From contig NZ_MDEN01000066.1 of NCBI RefSeq assembly GCF_001705435.1, positions 248,001 through 312,000 of the forward strand: DNA of 64,000 nucleotides. Reading direction: 5' to 3'. A program made the translations under genes and the position numbers. The DNA comes from Pseudomonas graminis. Lineage in GTDB: Bacteria > Pseudomonadota > Gammaproteobacteria > Pseudomonadales > Pseudomonadaceae. The notes under the pieces were generated by a model. The model had not been told where the DNA came from. It worked only from the letters and a program-made list of their open reading frames with translations, and ran no database searches. Each line of letters starts with the position of its first letter. Within the stretch, counting starts at the first letter, position 1. Positions 17,496-26,482 of the stretch are shown here, one piece after another.

Positions 17496-17835
17496 GTCGT
17501 CAGTCCTTTTGAGCTTGGATGAATATCAAATTCACATGCGTTAATAAGTCTGGCGCTTTGTTCAGACTTAACTTAGTGGATCAAGCAGTAATTTTCAGCT
17601 TTGAAGCGGGTCATCCCAAATCGATGCACTTCCAACGTAGGCCGATGCGCCAAGCACGTCTACTGTCAGAAATGACAGGTGATGCCGCCGCTGGTAGCGC
17701 CGCTGGGCGCAACGAGAGTGAATTTGCGGTGCCCCAGAAGTGTTGCCGAGCGTTGCCAAAAAGGTCTGATTGCGACATTTGGTGCACATGTTCCGGGATG
17801 CGGATGGATTACGCCTAAAAACGGCATGTCGTCAC
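17496..17835. other. Non-coding gap between island genes 1 and 2
   Basis: 340 bases. The palindrome at 17663-17678 is the only clear element. Frames crossing this stretch lack ribosome sites and have shadow-like composition. Confidence 0.45.
17663..17678. promoter_or_regulatory. Palindromic operator, copy 1
   Basis: CTGTCAGAAATGACAG is a perfect 6-4-6 palindrome upstream of island gene 1. The flanks CGTCTA on the left and GT on the right are shared with copy 3 (19445-19460). Confidence 0.6.
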
Positions 17836-18573
17836 TCATTTGCCGAGCTCATGACGGGACCTCGGCACATCCGGCAGCGGCATATGTTTGAGGATCGGTG
17901 ATGAGGGTGATTCGGGATGTGTGGTGATGCCATAGATGACCGACAGTTTATTGGAACTGTTCTCTGCATAGTAATCACCGGGCGCGGCACATCGGATTGC
18001 TTCAGCTTCCGTAACAGTTTTTGAGTAGCTGCGCCCTTCAACAGTACGGATGTTGACCGAGACTTGGCGGTCTTCGGACACTCTGAAAGTTCTGTCCATC
18101 ACAATGTCTTCTTCAGAGGGACTTACGTAAAAAGTCGAGCCTTTTGGAAGATACAGCGCAAGGTCGGATTCGACGGACTGCGGTGCCGCGATGGGCGGTA
18201 GTTCCCATAAGTAGATATCGGCGACCACTTCTGCGTCCGGATAGGAAATGATCTTGAGAATGACCGAATAGTACCCGCCGTCCTGATGAACGATGTCTTG
18301 CGGGGTCGCATAAAGCCTGGCATCGCCCACTGCGACTGTGGCCGAAAGAACTTCGTGCGAATCCTCGACGTAGACGGCAATCAGCGCCTCAGCTGAGTTC
18401 AGTTCGCGAATAATCCTCAGCTTGACCGAGCCTTCTATATCCACCGTATGAAACACGCCTTGAGTCAGAAAGAGCAACGGCTCAGTAGCAGGCCCCTGCC
18501 GACTGACGTGTTTCCCCCTCAGGCTTTTCCACAACTGGGGAGTTAGCGTATGCGACCTTGCGATTGTGCCCAT
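17836..18573 (-). CDS. Orphan hypothetical protein (245 aa), island gene 2
   Basis: Not recognised. The frame is open to 18672, but the ribosome site AAGGGA six bases before the ATG at 18573 fixes the start (MGTIARSHTLTPQLWKSLRG). It also keeps the palindrome at 18644-18659 outside the gene, 71 bases upstream. The protein is beta-rich with many short Val/Ile strands (VKLRIIRELNSAEALIAVYV). It includes FYVSPSEEDIVMD and APGDYYAENSSNK, the latter resembling PGDWYSW of island gene 1. No signal peptide or membrane helix. GC is lower than in core genes. Confidence 0.55.
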   Translation of the reverse strand: MGTIARSHTLTPQLWKSLRGKHVSRQGPATEPLLFLTQGVFHTVDIEGSVKLRIIRELNSAEALIAVYVEDSHEVLSATVAVGDARLYATPQDIVHQDGGYYSVILKIISYPDAEVVADIYLWELPPIAAPQSVESDLALYLPKGSTFYVSPSEEDIVMDRTFRVSEDRQVSVNIRTVEGRSYSKTVTEAEAIRCAAPGDYYAENSSNKLSVIYGITTHPESPSSPILKHMPLPDVPRSRHELGK

Positions 18574-18643
18574 GATCATTCCCTTGATTGAGTAGCTGGC
18601 ATTCCGTTTACCCAAAAGTAAGCCCGTCATCGCTATTTGAATA

Positions 18644-18659
18644 CTGTCAGTTTTGACAG
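18644..18659. promoter_or_regulatory. Palindromic operator, copy 2
   Basis: CTGTCAGTTTTGACAG has the same 6-4-6 arms as copies 1 and 3 with a different centre. It lies 71 bases upstream of the island gene 2 start. On the gene's strand it is followed by TATTCAAAT, which could be part of a promoter. Confidence 0.6.
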
Positions 18660-18700
18660 TCCCCGTGCCCATTGGGCTGAGGTGTTTTAGAGCGCTGATG

Positions 18701-18836
18701 ATTCGCAGGATGTTCCGGGCGGATGGGTTGTTGTCTGTAAAACCGGCCTGATTAGCTGAAAAACTCTCCCCCGACAGTAAGCGAGAGAGTTCGCAAGATG
18801 CAAAATTCTACGATGAGCTCGTCTGCGAGGACCGTC
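18701..18836 (+). pseudogene. Remnant of a second alaC 3' end with its terminator
   Basis: Bases 18701 onward align with 16915 onward, the end of alaC: ATTCGC-GGATGTTC-GGGCGGATGG is shared with few changes. The remnant reads [16 protein letters not shown] then stop, against [16 protein letters not shown] in alaC. The match continues through the ACTCTCCC hairpin (18763-18790) and fades near 18836. It is separated from alaC by island genes 1 and 2. This is a displaced, diverged duplicate of the gene tail and not a functional gene. Confidence 0.75.
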
Positions 18837-18978
18837 ACTTAATGCTAATAATTTCATTGCTTTAGTTAAGGAGTGGTAATTGTAATCGCAGTGGGCTTGT
18901 TCGCAGAAGGTTGCCCAATTTTAACTATGTTTCTTATTGCCTAGTGAGCCAGGAGGGCGGCTCGGCTCACGCAGCCTT

Positions 18979-19215
18979 TTACGGATGAGCAATAACTTGA
19001 GGAGATGAAGTCAAGTACACGAAGTACTGTGTTGTGATGGAGCTATCACCTTCTATATGCGCCAACCCTTTTCGTATTACCGTGTACACGTCGGGGCTCA
19101 CAAAGGAAACTGTCAGGAGATCACCTTGGCTGAGCGCCGCAAAGGTCCAGTCTTGCAAAGGTGCTTCGCCTTTATACACATCATTTACATAAATTTTCGC
19201 AGGGATATTAGCCAT
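18979..19215 (-). CDS. Orphan hypothetical protein (78 aa), island gene 3
   Basis: Not recognised. The start (MANIPAKIYVNDVYKGEAPL) has AAGGA eight bases upstream, a good site. A short beta-rich protein: LSQGDLLTVSFVSPDVYTVI, then a C-terminal strand TTQYFVYLTSSPQV. No signal peptide or membrane helix. The palindrome copy at 19445-19460 lies 230 bases upstream on the same side as for the other two genes. I link it to island genes 1 and 2 by strand, size, composition and shared palindrome. Confidence 0.5.
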   Translation of the reverse strand: MANIPAKIYVNDVYKGEAPLQDWTFAALSQGDLLTVSFVSPDVYTVIRKGLAHIEGDSSITTQYFVYLTSSPQVIAHP

Positions 19216-19798
19216 GGTGGTTATCCTTCTTACAGTGTGGTGATGCCCAGATACAGGTATGCGTCAGGGGATAGTTTTCGAAAGCATTTTGGCGCAGAGT
19301 GCTGTTGTTGATTGGGGCACGGCTAATATGAGCCCGCCGTGCTTTATCAAGTTTGCTTCATAGCTATCGTGAAGCTTTGCCGCGATTCAACGACTTACGC
19401 CTGAGCTGCAATTTGACTTTAGGCCTGCGGGTAAGGCGCGTCTACTGTCAGAAATGACAGGTATTGTGGCCGTTCGTCGGATGTCGAGTGGGCTTGAAGT
19501 TGAAAATTTGAACACCCGGTCGCGCAACCGCTTCTAGTCAACAACCGCTTCTAACTGTGAAATCGTTCGACCAAGACTTCCCGGCTCAGCCGGGGCTTTC
19601 ACGTGCACTGCGCATCCTCGCAGGAGCATTACCTATCCTGCGCAACCAATGCTCCTGCCTAACCCATGTCGTAAACGCGCCTTTGTGTGGCGTGCGTAGG
19701 CATCTGGGCTGTCAGCGTCAGCCATACCATCGTGGCCAAAGGGCAGTTCAAGGCCCTGTCGATCATTCAGGCGCCGCGCCGCCGCTGGGAGAACCGCG
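19216..19798. other. Intergenic region upstream of glyA
   Basis: 583 bases. It holds the third palindrome (19445-19460) and, near 19577-19595, a single REP-like arm (TTCCCGGCTCAGCCGGGGCT). The part next to glyA (about 19680-19798) must carry the promoter of the glyA-sox operon; I cannot name a site. No gene is supported. Confidence 0.5.
19445..19460. promoter_or_regulatory. Palindromic operator, copy 3
   Basis: CTGTCAGAAATGACAG, identical to copy 1, with the same CGTCTA on the left. It lies upstream of island gene 3. Confidence 0.6.
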
Positions 19799-21052
19799 AT
19801 GTTCAGCAAGCAAGACCAGATTCAGGGTTATGACGATGCACTGTTGGCCGCGATCAGTGCCGAGGAGCAGCGTCAGGAAGACCACATCGAGCTGATCGCC
19901 TCGGAGAACTACACCAGCAAGCGCGTGATGCAGGCTCAGGGCAGCGGCCTGACCAACAAATACGCCGAGGGTTATCCCGGCAAACGTTATTACGGCGGCT
20001 GCGAGCACGTCGATAAGGTCGAGCAACTGGCGATCGATCGCGCCAAGCTCCTTTTCGGCGCCGATTACGCCAACGTCCAGCCGCATTCCGGTTCGTCGGC
20101 CAACAGCGCGGTTTACCTGGCGCTGCTGCAAGCGGGTGACACCTTGCTGGGCATGAGTCTGGCCCATGGCGGTCACCTGACCCACGGCGCCAAAGTGTCG
20201 TCCTCGGGCAAGCTGTACAACGCCGTTCAATACGGCATCGACGTTGCCACTGGCCTGATCGATTACGACGAAGTCGAGCGACTGGCCGTCGAGCACAAAC
20301 CGAAGATGATCGTTGCCGGTTTCTCGGCCTACTCCAAAACCCTGGATTTCCCGCGCTTCCGCCAGATCGCCGACAAAGTGGGCGCGCTGCTGTTCGTCGA
20401 CATGGCCCACGTCGCCGGTCTGGTCGCTGCCGGTTTGTACCCGAACCCGCTGCCGTACGCCGATGTGGTCACCACCACCACCCACAAAACCCTGCGCGGT
20501 CCACGTGGCGGTTTGATCCTGGCCAAAGCCAACGAAGAGATTGAGAAAAAGCTCAACTCCGCTGTGTTTCCGGGTGCCCAGGGTGGCCCATTGATGCACG
20601 TGATTGCCGGCAAGGCCATCTGCTTCAAAGAAGCCATGGAGCCCGGTTTCAAAGCCTATCAACAGCAAGTGATCGACAACGCCCAGGCCATGGCGCAGGT
20701 GTTCATTGATCGCGGTTACGACGTTGTTTCGGGCGGGACCGATAACCACCTGTTCCTCGTCAGCCTGATCCGTCAGGGCCTGACCGGGAAGGACGCTGAC
20801 GCAGCATTGGGTCGCTCGCACATCACCGTCAACAAGAACGCCGTGCCGAACGATCCGCAATCGCCGTTCGTGACGTCGGGCCTGCGCATCGGCACTCCCG
20901 CCGTGACCACGCGCGGTTTCAAAGTTACTCAGTGCATCACGCTGGCCGGCTGGATCTGCGACATCCTCGACAACCTCGGCGACGCCGATGTCGAGGCCAA
21001 CGTTGCCGAGCAGGTCTCCGCGCTGTGCGCCGATTTCCCGGTTTACCGCTGA
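19799..21052 (+). CDS. glyA: Serine hydroxymethyltransferase (sox-cluster copy)
   Basis: 417 residues, normal length, with GGGAG before the ATG. Family marks: [11 protein letters not shown] near residue 30, [15 protein letters not shown], and the PLP lysine in [14 protein letters not shown] near residue 230. It interconverts glycine and serine with tetrahydrofolate one-carbon units. As first gene before soxB it takes the glycine and 5,10-methylene-THF made by sarcosine oxidase. Pseudomonads carry more than one glyA; this is the copy tied to betaine/sarcosine catabolism. Confidence 0.93.
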   Translation: MFSKQDQIQGYDDALLAAISAEEQRQEDHIELIASENYTSKRVMQAQGSGLTNKYAEGYPGKRYYGGCEHVDKVEQLAIDRAKLLFGADYANVQPHSGSSANSAVYLALLQAGDTLLGMSLAHGGHLTHGAKVSSSGKLYNAVQYGIDVATGLIDYDEVERLAVEHKPKMIVAGFSAYSKTLDFPRFRQIADKVGALLFVDMAHVAGLVAAGLYPNPLPYADVVTTTTHKTLRGPRGGLILAKANEEIEKKLNSAVFPGAQGGPLMHVIAGKAICFKEAMEPGFKAYQQQVIDNAQAMAQVFIDRGYDVVSGGTDNHLFLVSLIRQGLTGKDADAALGRSHITVNKNAVPNDPQSPFVTSGLRIGTPAVTTRGFKVTQCITLAGWICDILDNLGDADVEANVAEQVSALCADFPVYR

Positions 21053-21067
21053 GTCAGGAGTCGCACC

Positions 21068-22318
21068 ATGCAGCATTACTCGGGCTTCGGCCTCTTCAAA
21101 CACTCCCTCAGCCACCACGAAAACTGGCAGCGCATGTGGCGCACGCCGACCCCGAAAAAGGTCTACGACGTCGTGATTGTGGGCGGCGGCGGACACGGTC
21201 TGGCAACGGCCTATTACCTGGCCAAAGAGCACGGCATCACCAATGTGGCTGTGGTCGAAAAAGGCTGGTTGGGCGGCGGTAACACCGCGCGCAACACCAC
21301 CATCGTGCGTTCCAACTACCTGTGGGACGAATCCGCGCACTTGTACGAACACGCGATGAAACTGTGGGAAGGCCTTTCCCAAGACATCAATTACAACGTC
21401 ATGTTCTCCCAGCGCGGCGTGTACAACCTGTGCCACACCCTGCAGGACATGCGTGATTCCGAGCGCCGCGTCAGCGCCAACCGCTTGAACGGCGTCGATG
21501 GCGAGCTGCTCAACGGCAAGCAAGTGGCTGAAGAAATTCCGTACCTCGACTGCTCGAAAAACACCCGCTACCCGATTATCGGCGCCACCGTGCAACGTCG
21601 CGGCGGTGTGGCGCGTCATGACGCCGTGGCCTGGGGCTATGCCCGTGCCGCCGATGCGTTGGGCGTGGACCTGATTCAACAGACCGAAGTGACCGGCTTC
21701 CGCAAGGAAAACGGCGTGTGCATCGGCGTTGAAACCAACAAGGGCTTCATCGGCGCCAAGCGCGTCGGCGTGGTGACGGCCGGCAACTCTGGCCACATGG
21801 CCAAGCTCGCCGGTTTCCGTCTGCCGGTGGAATCCCATCCGCTGCAAGCGCTCGTATCGGAGCCGATCAAACCCATCATCGACAGCGTGATCATGTCCAA
21901 CGCCGTACACGGTTATATCAGCCAGTCCGACAAGGGCGATCTGGTGATCGGTGCCGGTATTGACAGCTGGATCGGCTACGGCCAGCGCGGCTCGTACCCG
22001 GTGATCGAGCACACCATTCAGGCCATCGTCGAGATGTTCCCGGTGCTGTCGCGGGTGCGCATGAACCGCCAGTGGGGCGGCATCGTCGACACCACGCCGG
22101 ACGCCTGCCCGATCATTTCCAAGACGCCTGTGCCGAACATGTTCTTCAACTGCGGTTGGGGCACCGGTGGCTTCAAGGCCACCCCGGGCTCGGGGAACGT
22201 GTTTGCTGCAAGCCTGGCCAAGGGCGAAATGCACCCGCTGGCCAAACCCTTCTCAATCGACCGGTTCCACAACGGCGCATTGATCGATGAACACGGCGCT
22301 GCAGCCGTAGCCCACTAA
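21068..22318 (+). CDS. soxB: Heterotetrameric sarcosine oxidase, beta subunit
   Basis: 416 residues. An N-terminal FAD-binding motif [19 protein letters not shown] lies near residue 34. The C-terminal [19 protein letters not shown] and [12 protein letters not shown] are typical of SoxB. His and Arg residues near [15 protein letters not shown] match the covalent-FMN subunit. The beta subunit holds the oxidising flavin site where sarcosine becomes glycine. It starts 15 bases after glyA and is followed 14 bases later by soxD. Confidence 0.94.
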   Translation: MQHYSGFGLFKHSLSHHENWQRMWRTPTPKKVYDVVIVGGGGHGLATAYYLAKEHGITNVAVVEKGWLGGGNTARNTTIVRSNYLWDESAHLYEHAMKLWEGLSQDINYNVMFSQRGVYNLCHTLQDMRDSERRVSANRLNGVDGELLNGKQVAEEIPYLDCSKNTRYPIIGATVQRRGGVARHDAVAWGYARAADALGVDLIQQTEVTGFRKENGVCIGVETNKGFIGAKRVGVVTAGNSGHMAKLAGFRLPVESHPLQALVSEPIKPIIDSVIMSNAVHGYISQSDKGDLVIGAGIDSWIGYGQRGSYPVIEHTIQAIVEMFPVLSRVRMNRQWGGIVDTTPDACPIISKTPVPNMFFNCGWGTGGFKATPGSGNVFAASLAKGEMHPLAKPFSIDRFHNGALIDEHGAAAVAH

Positions 22319-22332
22319 CAGAGGACTTTCCC

Positions 22333-22647
22333 ATGTTGCATATCTTCTGTCCTCACTGTGGCGAACTGCGCTCCGAAGAGGAATTCCACGTCTCCGGTCA
22401 GGCCCACATCCCGCGTCCACTGGACCCGGCGGCCTGCACCGACGAAGAGTGGGGCGACTACATGTTCTTCCGCGACAACCCGCGCGGCCTGCACCACGAG
22501 TTGTGGATTCACGCGGCGGGTTGCCGGCAGTACTTCAACACCACGCGTGACACCGTGACCTACGAAATTCTCGAAACCTATCCGATCGGCACGCAGCCGC
22601 AGTTCGTCAATCCCGCGCCCGCGATCAGAAAGGGAGAACAGGTATGA
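22333..22647 (+). CDS. soxD: Sarcosine oxidase, delta subunit
   Basis: 104 residues. The zinc ligands are visible as Cys6, Cys9 (FCPHCG), His60 and Cys64 (IHAAGC). The small delta subunit stabilises the tetramer. Its end overlaps soxA by four bases (ATGA), indicating coupled translation. Confidence 0.94.
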   Translation: MLHIFCPHCGELRSEEEFHVSGQAHIPRPLDPAACTDEEWGDYMFFRDNPRGLHHELWIHAAGCRQYFNTTRDTVTYEILETYPIGTQPQFVNPAPAIRKGEQV

Positions 22648-25600
22648 GCCAGTCCAATCGCCTGCCCAACGGCGGCCGCATCGATCGCAGCAAGGTTCTC
22701 AATTTCAACTTCAACGGCCAGACCTACCAGGGTTTTGAAGGCGACACCCTGGCCGCCGCCTTGCTCGCCAACGGTGTCGACATCATCGGCCGGAGCTTCA
22801 AGTACTCGCGGCCCCGCGGCATCTTTGCGGCAGGTTCCGAAGAGCCGAATGCCGTGCTGCAGATCGGCGCCACCGAAGCCACGCAGATTCCCAACGTGCG
22901 CGCCACGCAACAGGCGCTTTACTCGGGCCTTGTCGCGACCAGCACCAATGGCTGGCCGAGCGTGAACACCGACATGATGGGCATTCTCGGCAAGGTCGGC
23001 GGCAAGCTGATGCCGCCGGGTTTCTACTACAAAACCTTCATGTACCCGCAGTCGTTCTGGATGACTTACGAGAAGTACATCCGCAAGGCAGCGGGCCTCG
23101 GGCGTTCGCCGACCGAGCTGGATCCGGACACCTACGACAACATGAACCAGCACTGCGACGTGCTGGTGGTCGGCGCCGGTCCTGCAGGTCTGGCCGCTGC
23201 CCTGGCGGCTGCGCGCAGCGGTGCTCGGGTCATCCTGGCGGACGAGCAGGAAGAATTCGGCGGCAGCCTGTTGGACAGCCGCGAAAGTCTGGACGGCAAA
23301 CCGGCAGCGGAATGGGTAGCGACGGTGGTGGCCGAACTCAAAGGCCTGCCCAACGTCACCCTGCTGCCGCGCGCCACGGTGAACGGCTATCACGACCACA
23401 ATTTCCTGACCATTCACGAGCGGCTGACCGATCACCTCGGCGACCGCGCGCCAATCGGCCAGGTACGTCAGCGTATGCACCGGGTTCGCGCCCAGCGCGT
23501 GGTGCTGGCGAGCGGCACCCACGAGCGTCCGCTGGTTTACGGCAACAACGACGTACCGGGCAACATGCTGGCTGGCGCTGTTTCTACTTACGTGCGCCGT
23601 TATGGCGTGGCGCCGGGCAAGAAACTGGTGCTGTCGACCAACAACGATTACGCCTATCGCGTGGCGCTGGACTGGCTCGACGCTGGTCTGCACGTGGTGG
23701 CCGTCGCCGATGCGCGTCACAACCCGCGCGGTGCGTTAGTGGAAGAGGCCCGCGCCAAAGGCATTCGGATCCTGACCGGCAGTGCCGTGGTGGAAGCCCG
23801 TGGCAGCAAGCGCGTCAGCGCCGCCCGCGTGGCTGCCATCGATGTCAAAGCCCACAAAGTGGCCAGCCCTGGTGAATGGCTCGACTGCGATCTGGTGGCC
23901 AGCTCCGGGGGTTACAGCCCGATCGTTCACCTGGCTTCGCACCTCGGTGGCAAGCCGGTCTGGCGCGAAGACATCCTCGGTTTCGTGCCGGGCGAAGCGC
24001 CGCAGAAACGTGTCTGCGTCGGCGGTGTAAATGGCGTTTACGCGCTCGGCGACTCGCTGGCCGACGGTTTTGAAGGGGGTGTTCGTGCCGCCAGTGAAGC
24101 CGGTTTCAAACCGGTCGAAGGCGTACTGCCGAAAGCGCTGAGCCGTGTGGAAGAACCAACACTGGCGCTGTTTCAGGTACCGCACGAAAAGGGCACTGCG
24201 CGGGCGCCGAAGCAATTCGTCGACCTGCAGAATGACGTCACTGCAGCGGCCATCGAGCTGGCGACCCGCGAGGGTTTCGAGTCCGTCGAGCACGTCAAAC
24301 GCTACACCGCGCTGGGTTTCGGTACCGACCAGGGCAAGCTCGGCAACGTCAACGGCCTGGCGATTGCCGCCCGTTCGCTGAACGTGTCGATCCCGGAAAT
24401 GGGCACCACTATGTTCCGTCCGAACTATACGCCGGTGACCTTCGGCGCCATTGCCGGCCGTCACTGCGGTCACGTCTTCGAGCCTGTGCGCTTCACCGCG
24501 CTGCATGCCTGGCACGTCAAGAACGGCGCTGAATTCGAAGACGTCGGTCAGTGGAAACGTCCGTGGTATTTCCCGAAAGCCGGTGAAGACATCCACGCCG
24601 CCGTGCGCCGCGAATGCAAGGCTGTGCGCGACAGCGTCGGTCTGCTGGACGCATCGACGCTGGGCAAGATCGACATTCAAGGCCCGGATGCGCGGGAATT
24701 TCTGAACCGGATCTACACCAACGCCTGGACCAAACTGGACGTGGGCAAGGCCCGTTACGGCCTGATGTGCAAGGAAGACGGCATGGTCTTCGACGATGGC
24801 GTGACCGCCTGCATCGCCGATAACCACTTCATCATGACCACCACGACCGGTGGCGCCGCACGCGTGCTGCAGTGGCTGGAAATCTATCAACAGACCGAAT
24901 GGCCGGACCTGAAGGTGTACTTCACCTCCGTCACCGATCACTACGCGACCCTGACCCTGTCCGGGCCGAACAGCCGCAAGCTGCTCAGCGAAGTGACCGA
25001 CATCGACCTGGGCCGTGAAGCGTTTCCGTTCATGACCTGGAAAGAGGGGCTGGTGGCTGGTGTGCCGGCGCGAGTGTTCCGGATTTCGTTTACCGGTGAG
25101 CTTTCCTACGAAGTGAACATCCAGGCCGACTACGCCATGGGCGTTCTCGAAAAAATCGCCGAAGCCGGCAAACAGTACAACCTGACCCCGTACGGCACTG
25201 AAACCATGCACGTCCTGCGCGCCGAAAAGGGCTTCATCATCGTCGGCCAGGATACCGACGGTTCGATGACCCCGGACGATTTGAATATGGGCTGGTGTGT
25301 CGGCCGCACCAAGCCGTTCTCGTGGATTGGCCAGCGCGGCATGAATCGAGAGGACTGCGTGCGGGAAGATCGCAAGCAACTCGTCGGCCTGAAGCCGGTT
25401 GATCCGACCCAGTGGCTGCCGGAAGGCGCGCAACTGGTGTTCGATCCGAAGCAGTCGATTCCGATGAAGATGGTGGGCCACGTGACGTCGAGTTATGCGG
25501 CGAACTCGCTGGGTTACTCGTTTGCCATGGGTGTGGTGAAGGGCGGGCTGAAGCGCATGGGCGAGCGGGTGTTTGCGCCGCTGGCGGATGGCTCGGTGAT

Positions 25601-25664
25601 CGAGGCGGAGATCGTGTCCTCGGTGTTCTTTGATCCGAAGGGTGATCAGCAGAACGTGGAGTAA
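22644..25664 (+). CDS. soxA: Sarcosine oxidase, alpha subunit
   Basis: 1006 residues, full length. The N-terminal ~90 residues resemble a ferredoxin-like domain without its cysteine cluster. A Rossmann NAD/FAD domain follows, with VLVVGAGPAGLAAALAAARS near residue 172. The C-terminal ~400 residues are GcvT/aminomethyltransferase-like (GLLDASTLGKIDIQGPDARE), the tetrahydrofolate-binding half that captures the methyl carbon as 5,10-methylene-THF. A REPIN separates it from soxG, an interruption in an otherwise tight operon. Confidence 0.94.
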   Translation: MSQSNRLPNGGRIDRSKVLNFNFNGQTYQGFEGDTLAAALLANGVDIIGRSFKYSRPRGIFAAGSEEPNAVLQIGATEATQIPNVRATQQALYSGLVATSTNGWPSVNTDMMGILGKVGGKLMPPGFYYKTFMYPQSFWMTYEKYIRKAAGLGRSPTELDPDTYDNMNQHCDVLVVGAGPAGLAAALAAARSGARVILADEQEEFGGSLLDSRESLDGKPAAEWVATVVAELKGLPNVTLLPRATVNGYHDHNFLTIHERLTDHLGDRAPIGQVRQRMHRVRAQRVVLASGTHERPLVYGNNDVPGNMLAGAVSTYVRRYGVAPGKKLVLSTNNDYAYRVALDWLDAGLHVVAVADARHNPRGALVEEARAKGIRILTGSAVVEARGSKRVSAARVAAIDVKAHKVASPGEWLDCDLVASSGGYSPIVHLASHLGGKPVWREDILGFVPGEAPQKRVCVGGVNGVYALGDSLADGFEGGVRAASEAGFKPVEGVLPKALSRVEEPTLALFQVPHEKGTARAPKQFVDLQNDVTAAAIELATREGFESVEHVKRYTALGFGTDQGKLGNVNGLAIAARSLNVSIPEMGTTMFRPNYTPVTFGAIAGRHCGHVFEPVRFTALHAWHVKNGAEFEDVGQWKRPWYFPKAGEDIHAAVRRECKAVRDSVGLLDASTLGKIDIQGPDAREFLNRIYTNAWTKLDVGKARYGLMCKEDGMVFDDGVTACIADNHFIMTTTTGGAARVLQWLEIYQQTEWPDLKVYFTSVTDHYATLTLSGPNSRKLLSEVTDIDLGREAFPFMTWKEGLVAGVPARVFRISFTGELSYEVNIQADYAMGVLEKIAEAGKQYNLTPYGTETMHVLRAEKGFIIVGQDTDGSMTPDDLNMGWCVGRTKPFSWIGQRGMNREDCVREDRKQLVGLKPVDPTQWLPEGAQLVFDPKQSIPMKMVGHVTSSYAANSLGYSFAMGVVKGGLKRMGERVFAPLADGSVIEAEIVSSVFFDPKGDQQNVE

Positions 25665-25684
25665 GTCTTGGCTTGCTTACATCC

Positions 25685-25775
25685 CTGTGGGAGTGAGCTT
25701 GCTCGCGATGGCGTGAGATCAGGCATACATCTGGTGACTGACACACCGCGATCGCGAGCAAGCTCACTCCTACGG
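25685..25775. repeat. REPIN between soxA and soxG
   Basis: Arms CTGTGGGAGTGAGCTTGCTC and their inverse enclose an unrelated centre. Same arm family as 555-645 and 40419-40508. It lies inside the sox operon, 21 bases after the soxA stop. Confidence 0.88.
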
Positions 25776-25817
25776 GAACGTGTTCACTGAAACAACAGAA
25801 TTCAACACAGGTGCTCT

Positions 25818-26450
25818 ATGACCACAGCCAACGTTTACCAACAGCGGCCAGCGACCGACGCCAAAGCCGAGTCGCCGCTGTTTCATGCTGACCTTCAGAG
25901 CCTGATCGGCAAAGGCCGCAGCAATCCGGGCGTCGTGCTGCGGGAGAAAAAGCTGCTTGGCCACTTGACCATTCGCGGCAACGGGCACGACCCGGCGTTC
26001 GCGGCGGGCGTGCACAAGGCGCTGGGCATGGAACTGCCGGGCGCGCTGGTGCTGGTGTCCAGCGGCGATAGCTCGCTCCAGTGGCTGGGCCCGGATGAGT
26101 GGCTGCTGATCGTCCCGACCGGTGAAGAGTTCGCCGTCGAGCAGAAGCTGCGCGAAGCGCTCGCCGGTTTACACATCGCTGTCGTCAACGTCAGCGGCGG
26201 GCAATCGCTGCTGGAACTGACCGGCCCGAAGGTCCGCGAAGTGCTGATGAAATCCACCAGCTACGACGTGCACCCGAGCAACTTCCCGGTGGGCAAGGCC
26301 ATCGGCACGGTATTCGCCAAATCGCAGCTGGTGATACGCCGTACCGGCGAAGACACCTGGGAACTGGTCATCCGCCGAAGCTTCGCCGATTACTGGTGGA
26401 TGTGGCTGCAGGATGCGAGTGCGGAGTATGGTTTGAGCGTCGCTGCCTGA
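25818..26450 (+). CDS. soxG: Sarcosine oxidase, gamma subunit
   Basis: 210 residues. GcvT-like small subunit with LQWLGPDEWLLIVP near residue 90 and VNVSGGQSLLELTGPKVREV, ending WWMWLQDASAEYGLSVA. It completes the alpha-beta-gamma-delta complex. It is 153 bases after soxA because of the REPIN, and 32 bases before purU. Confidence 0.92.
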   Translation: MTTANVYQQRPATDAKAESPLFHADLQSLIGKGRSNPGVVLREKKLLGHLTIRGNGHDPAFAAGVHKALGMELPGALVLVSSGDSSLQWLGPDEWLLIVPTGEEFAVEQKLREALAGLHIAVVNVSGGQSLLELTGPKVREVLMKSTSYDVHPSNFPVGKAIGTVFAKSQLVIRRTGEDTWELVIRRSFADYWWMWLQDASAEYGLSVAA

Positions 26451-26482
26451 TCCCGGATTGACCACACGATCAAGGAATACCT

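Larger units (their letters stand above)
18574..18978. other. Gap between island genes 2 and 3
   Basis: 405 bases holding the second palindrome (18644-18659) and the alaC-tail remnant (18701-18836). Beyond that, 18837-18978 is AT-rich with no recognisable gene. Confidence 0.5.

Noticed and set aside
17519-17818. 99-codon plus-strand frame between island genes 1 and 2
   Set aside because: No ribosome site, crosses the palindrome, and composition is not protein-like.
19763-22234. 823-codon open frame antisense to glyA and soxB
   Set aside because: Shadow frame of GC-rich genes: His/Val/Gly-rich composition, no ribosome site, and the sense genes are certain.
23736-25481. 581-codon open frame antisense to soxA
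   Set aside because: Same kind of shadow; soxA on the other strand has all family motifs.
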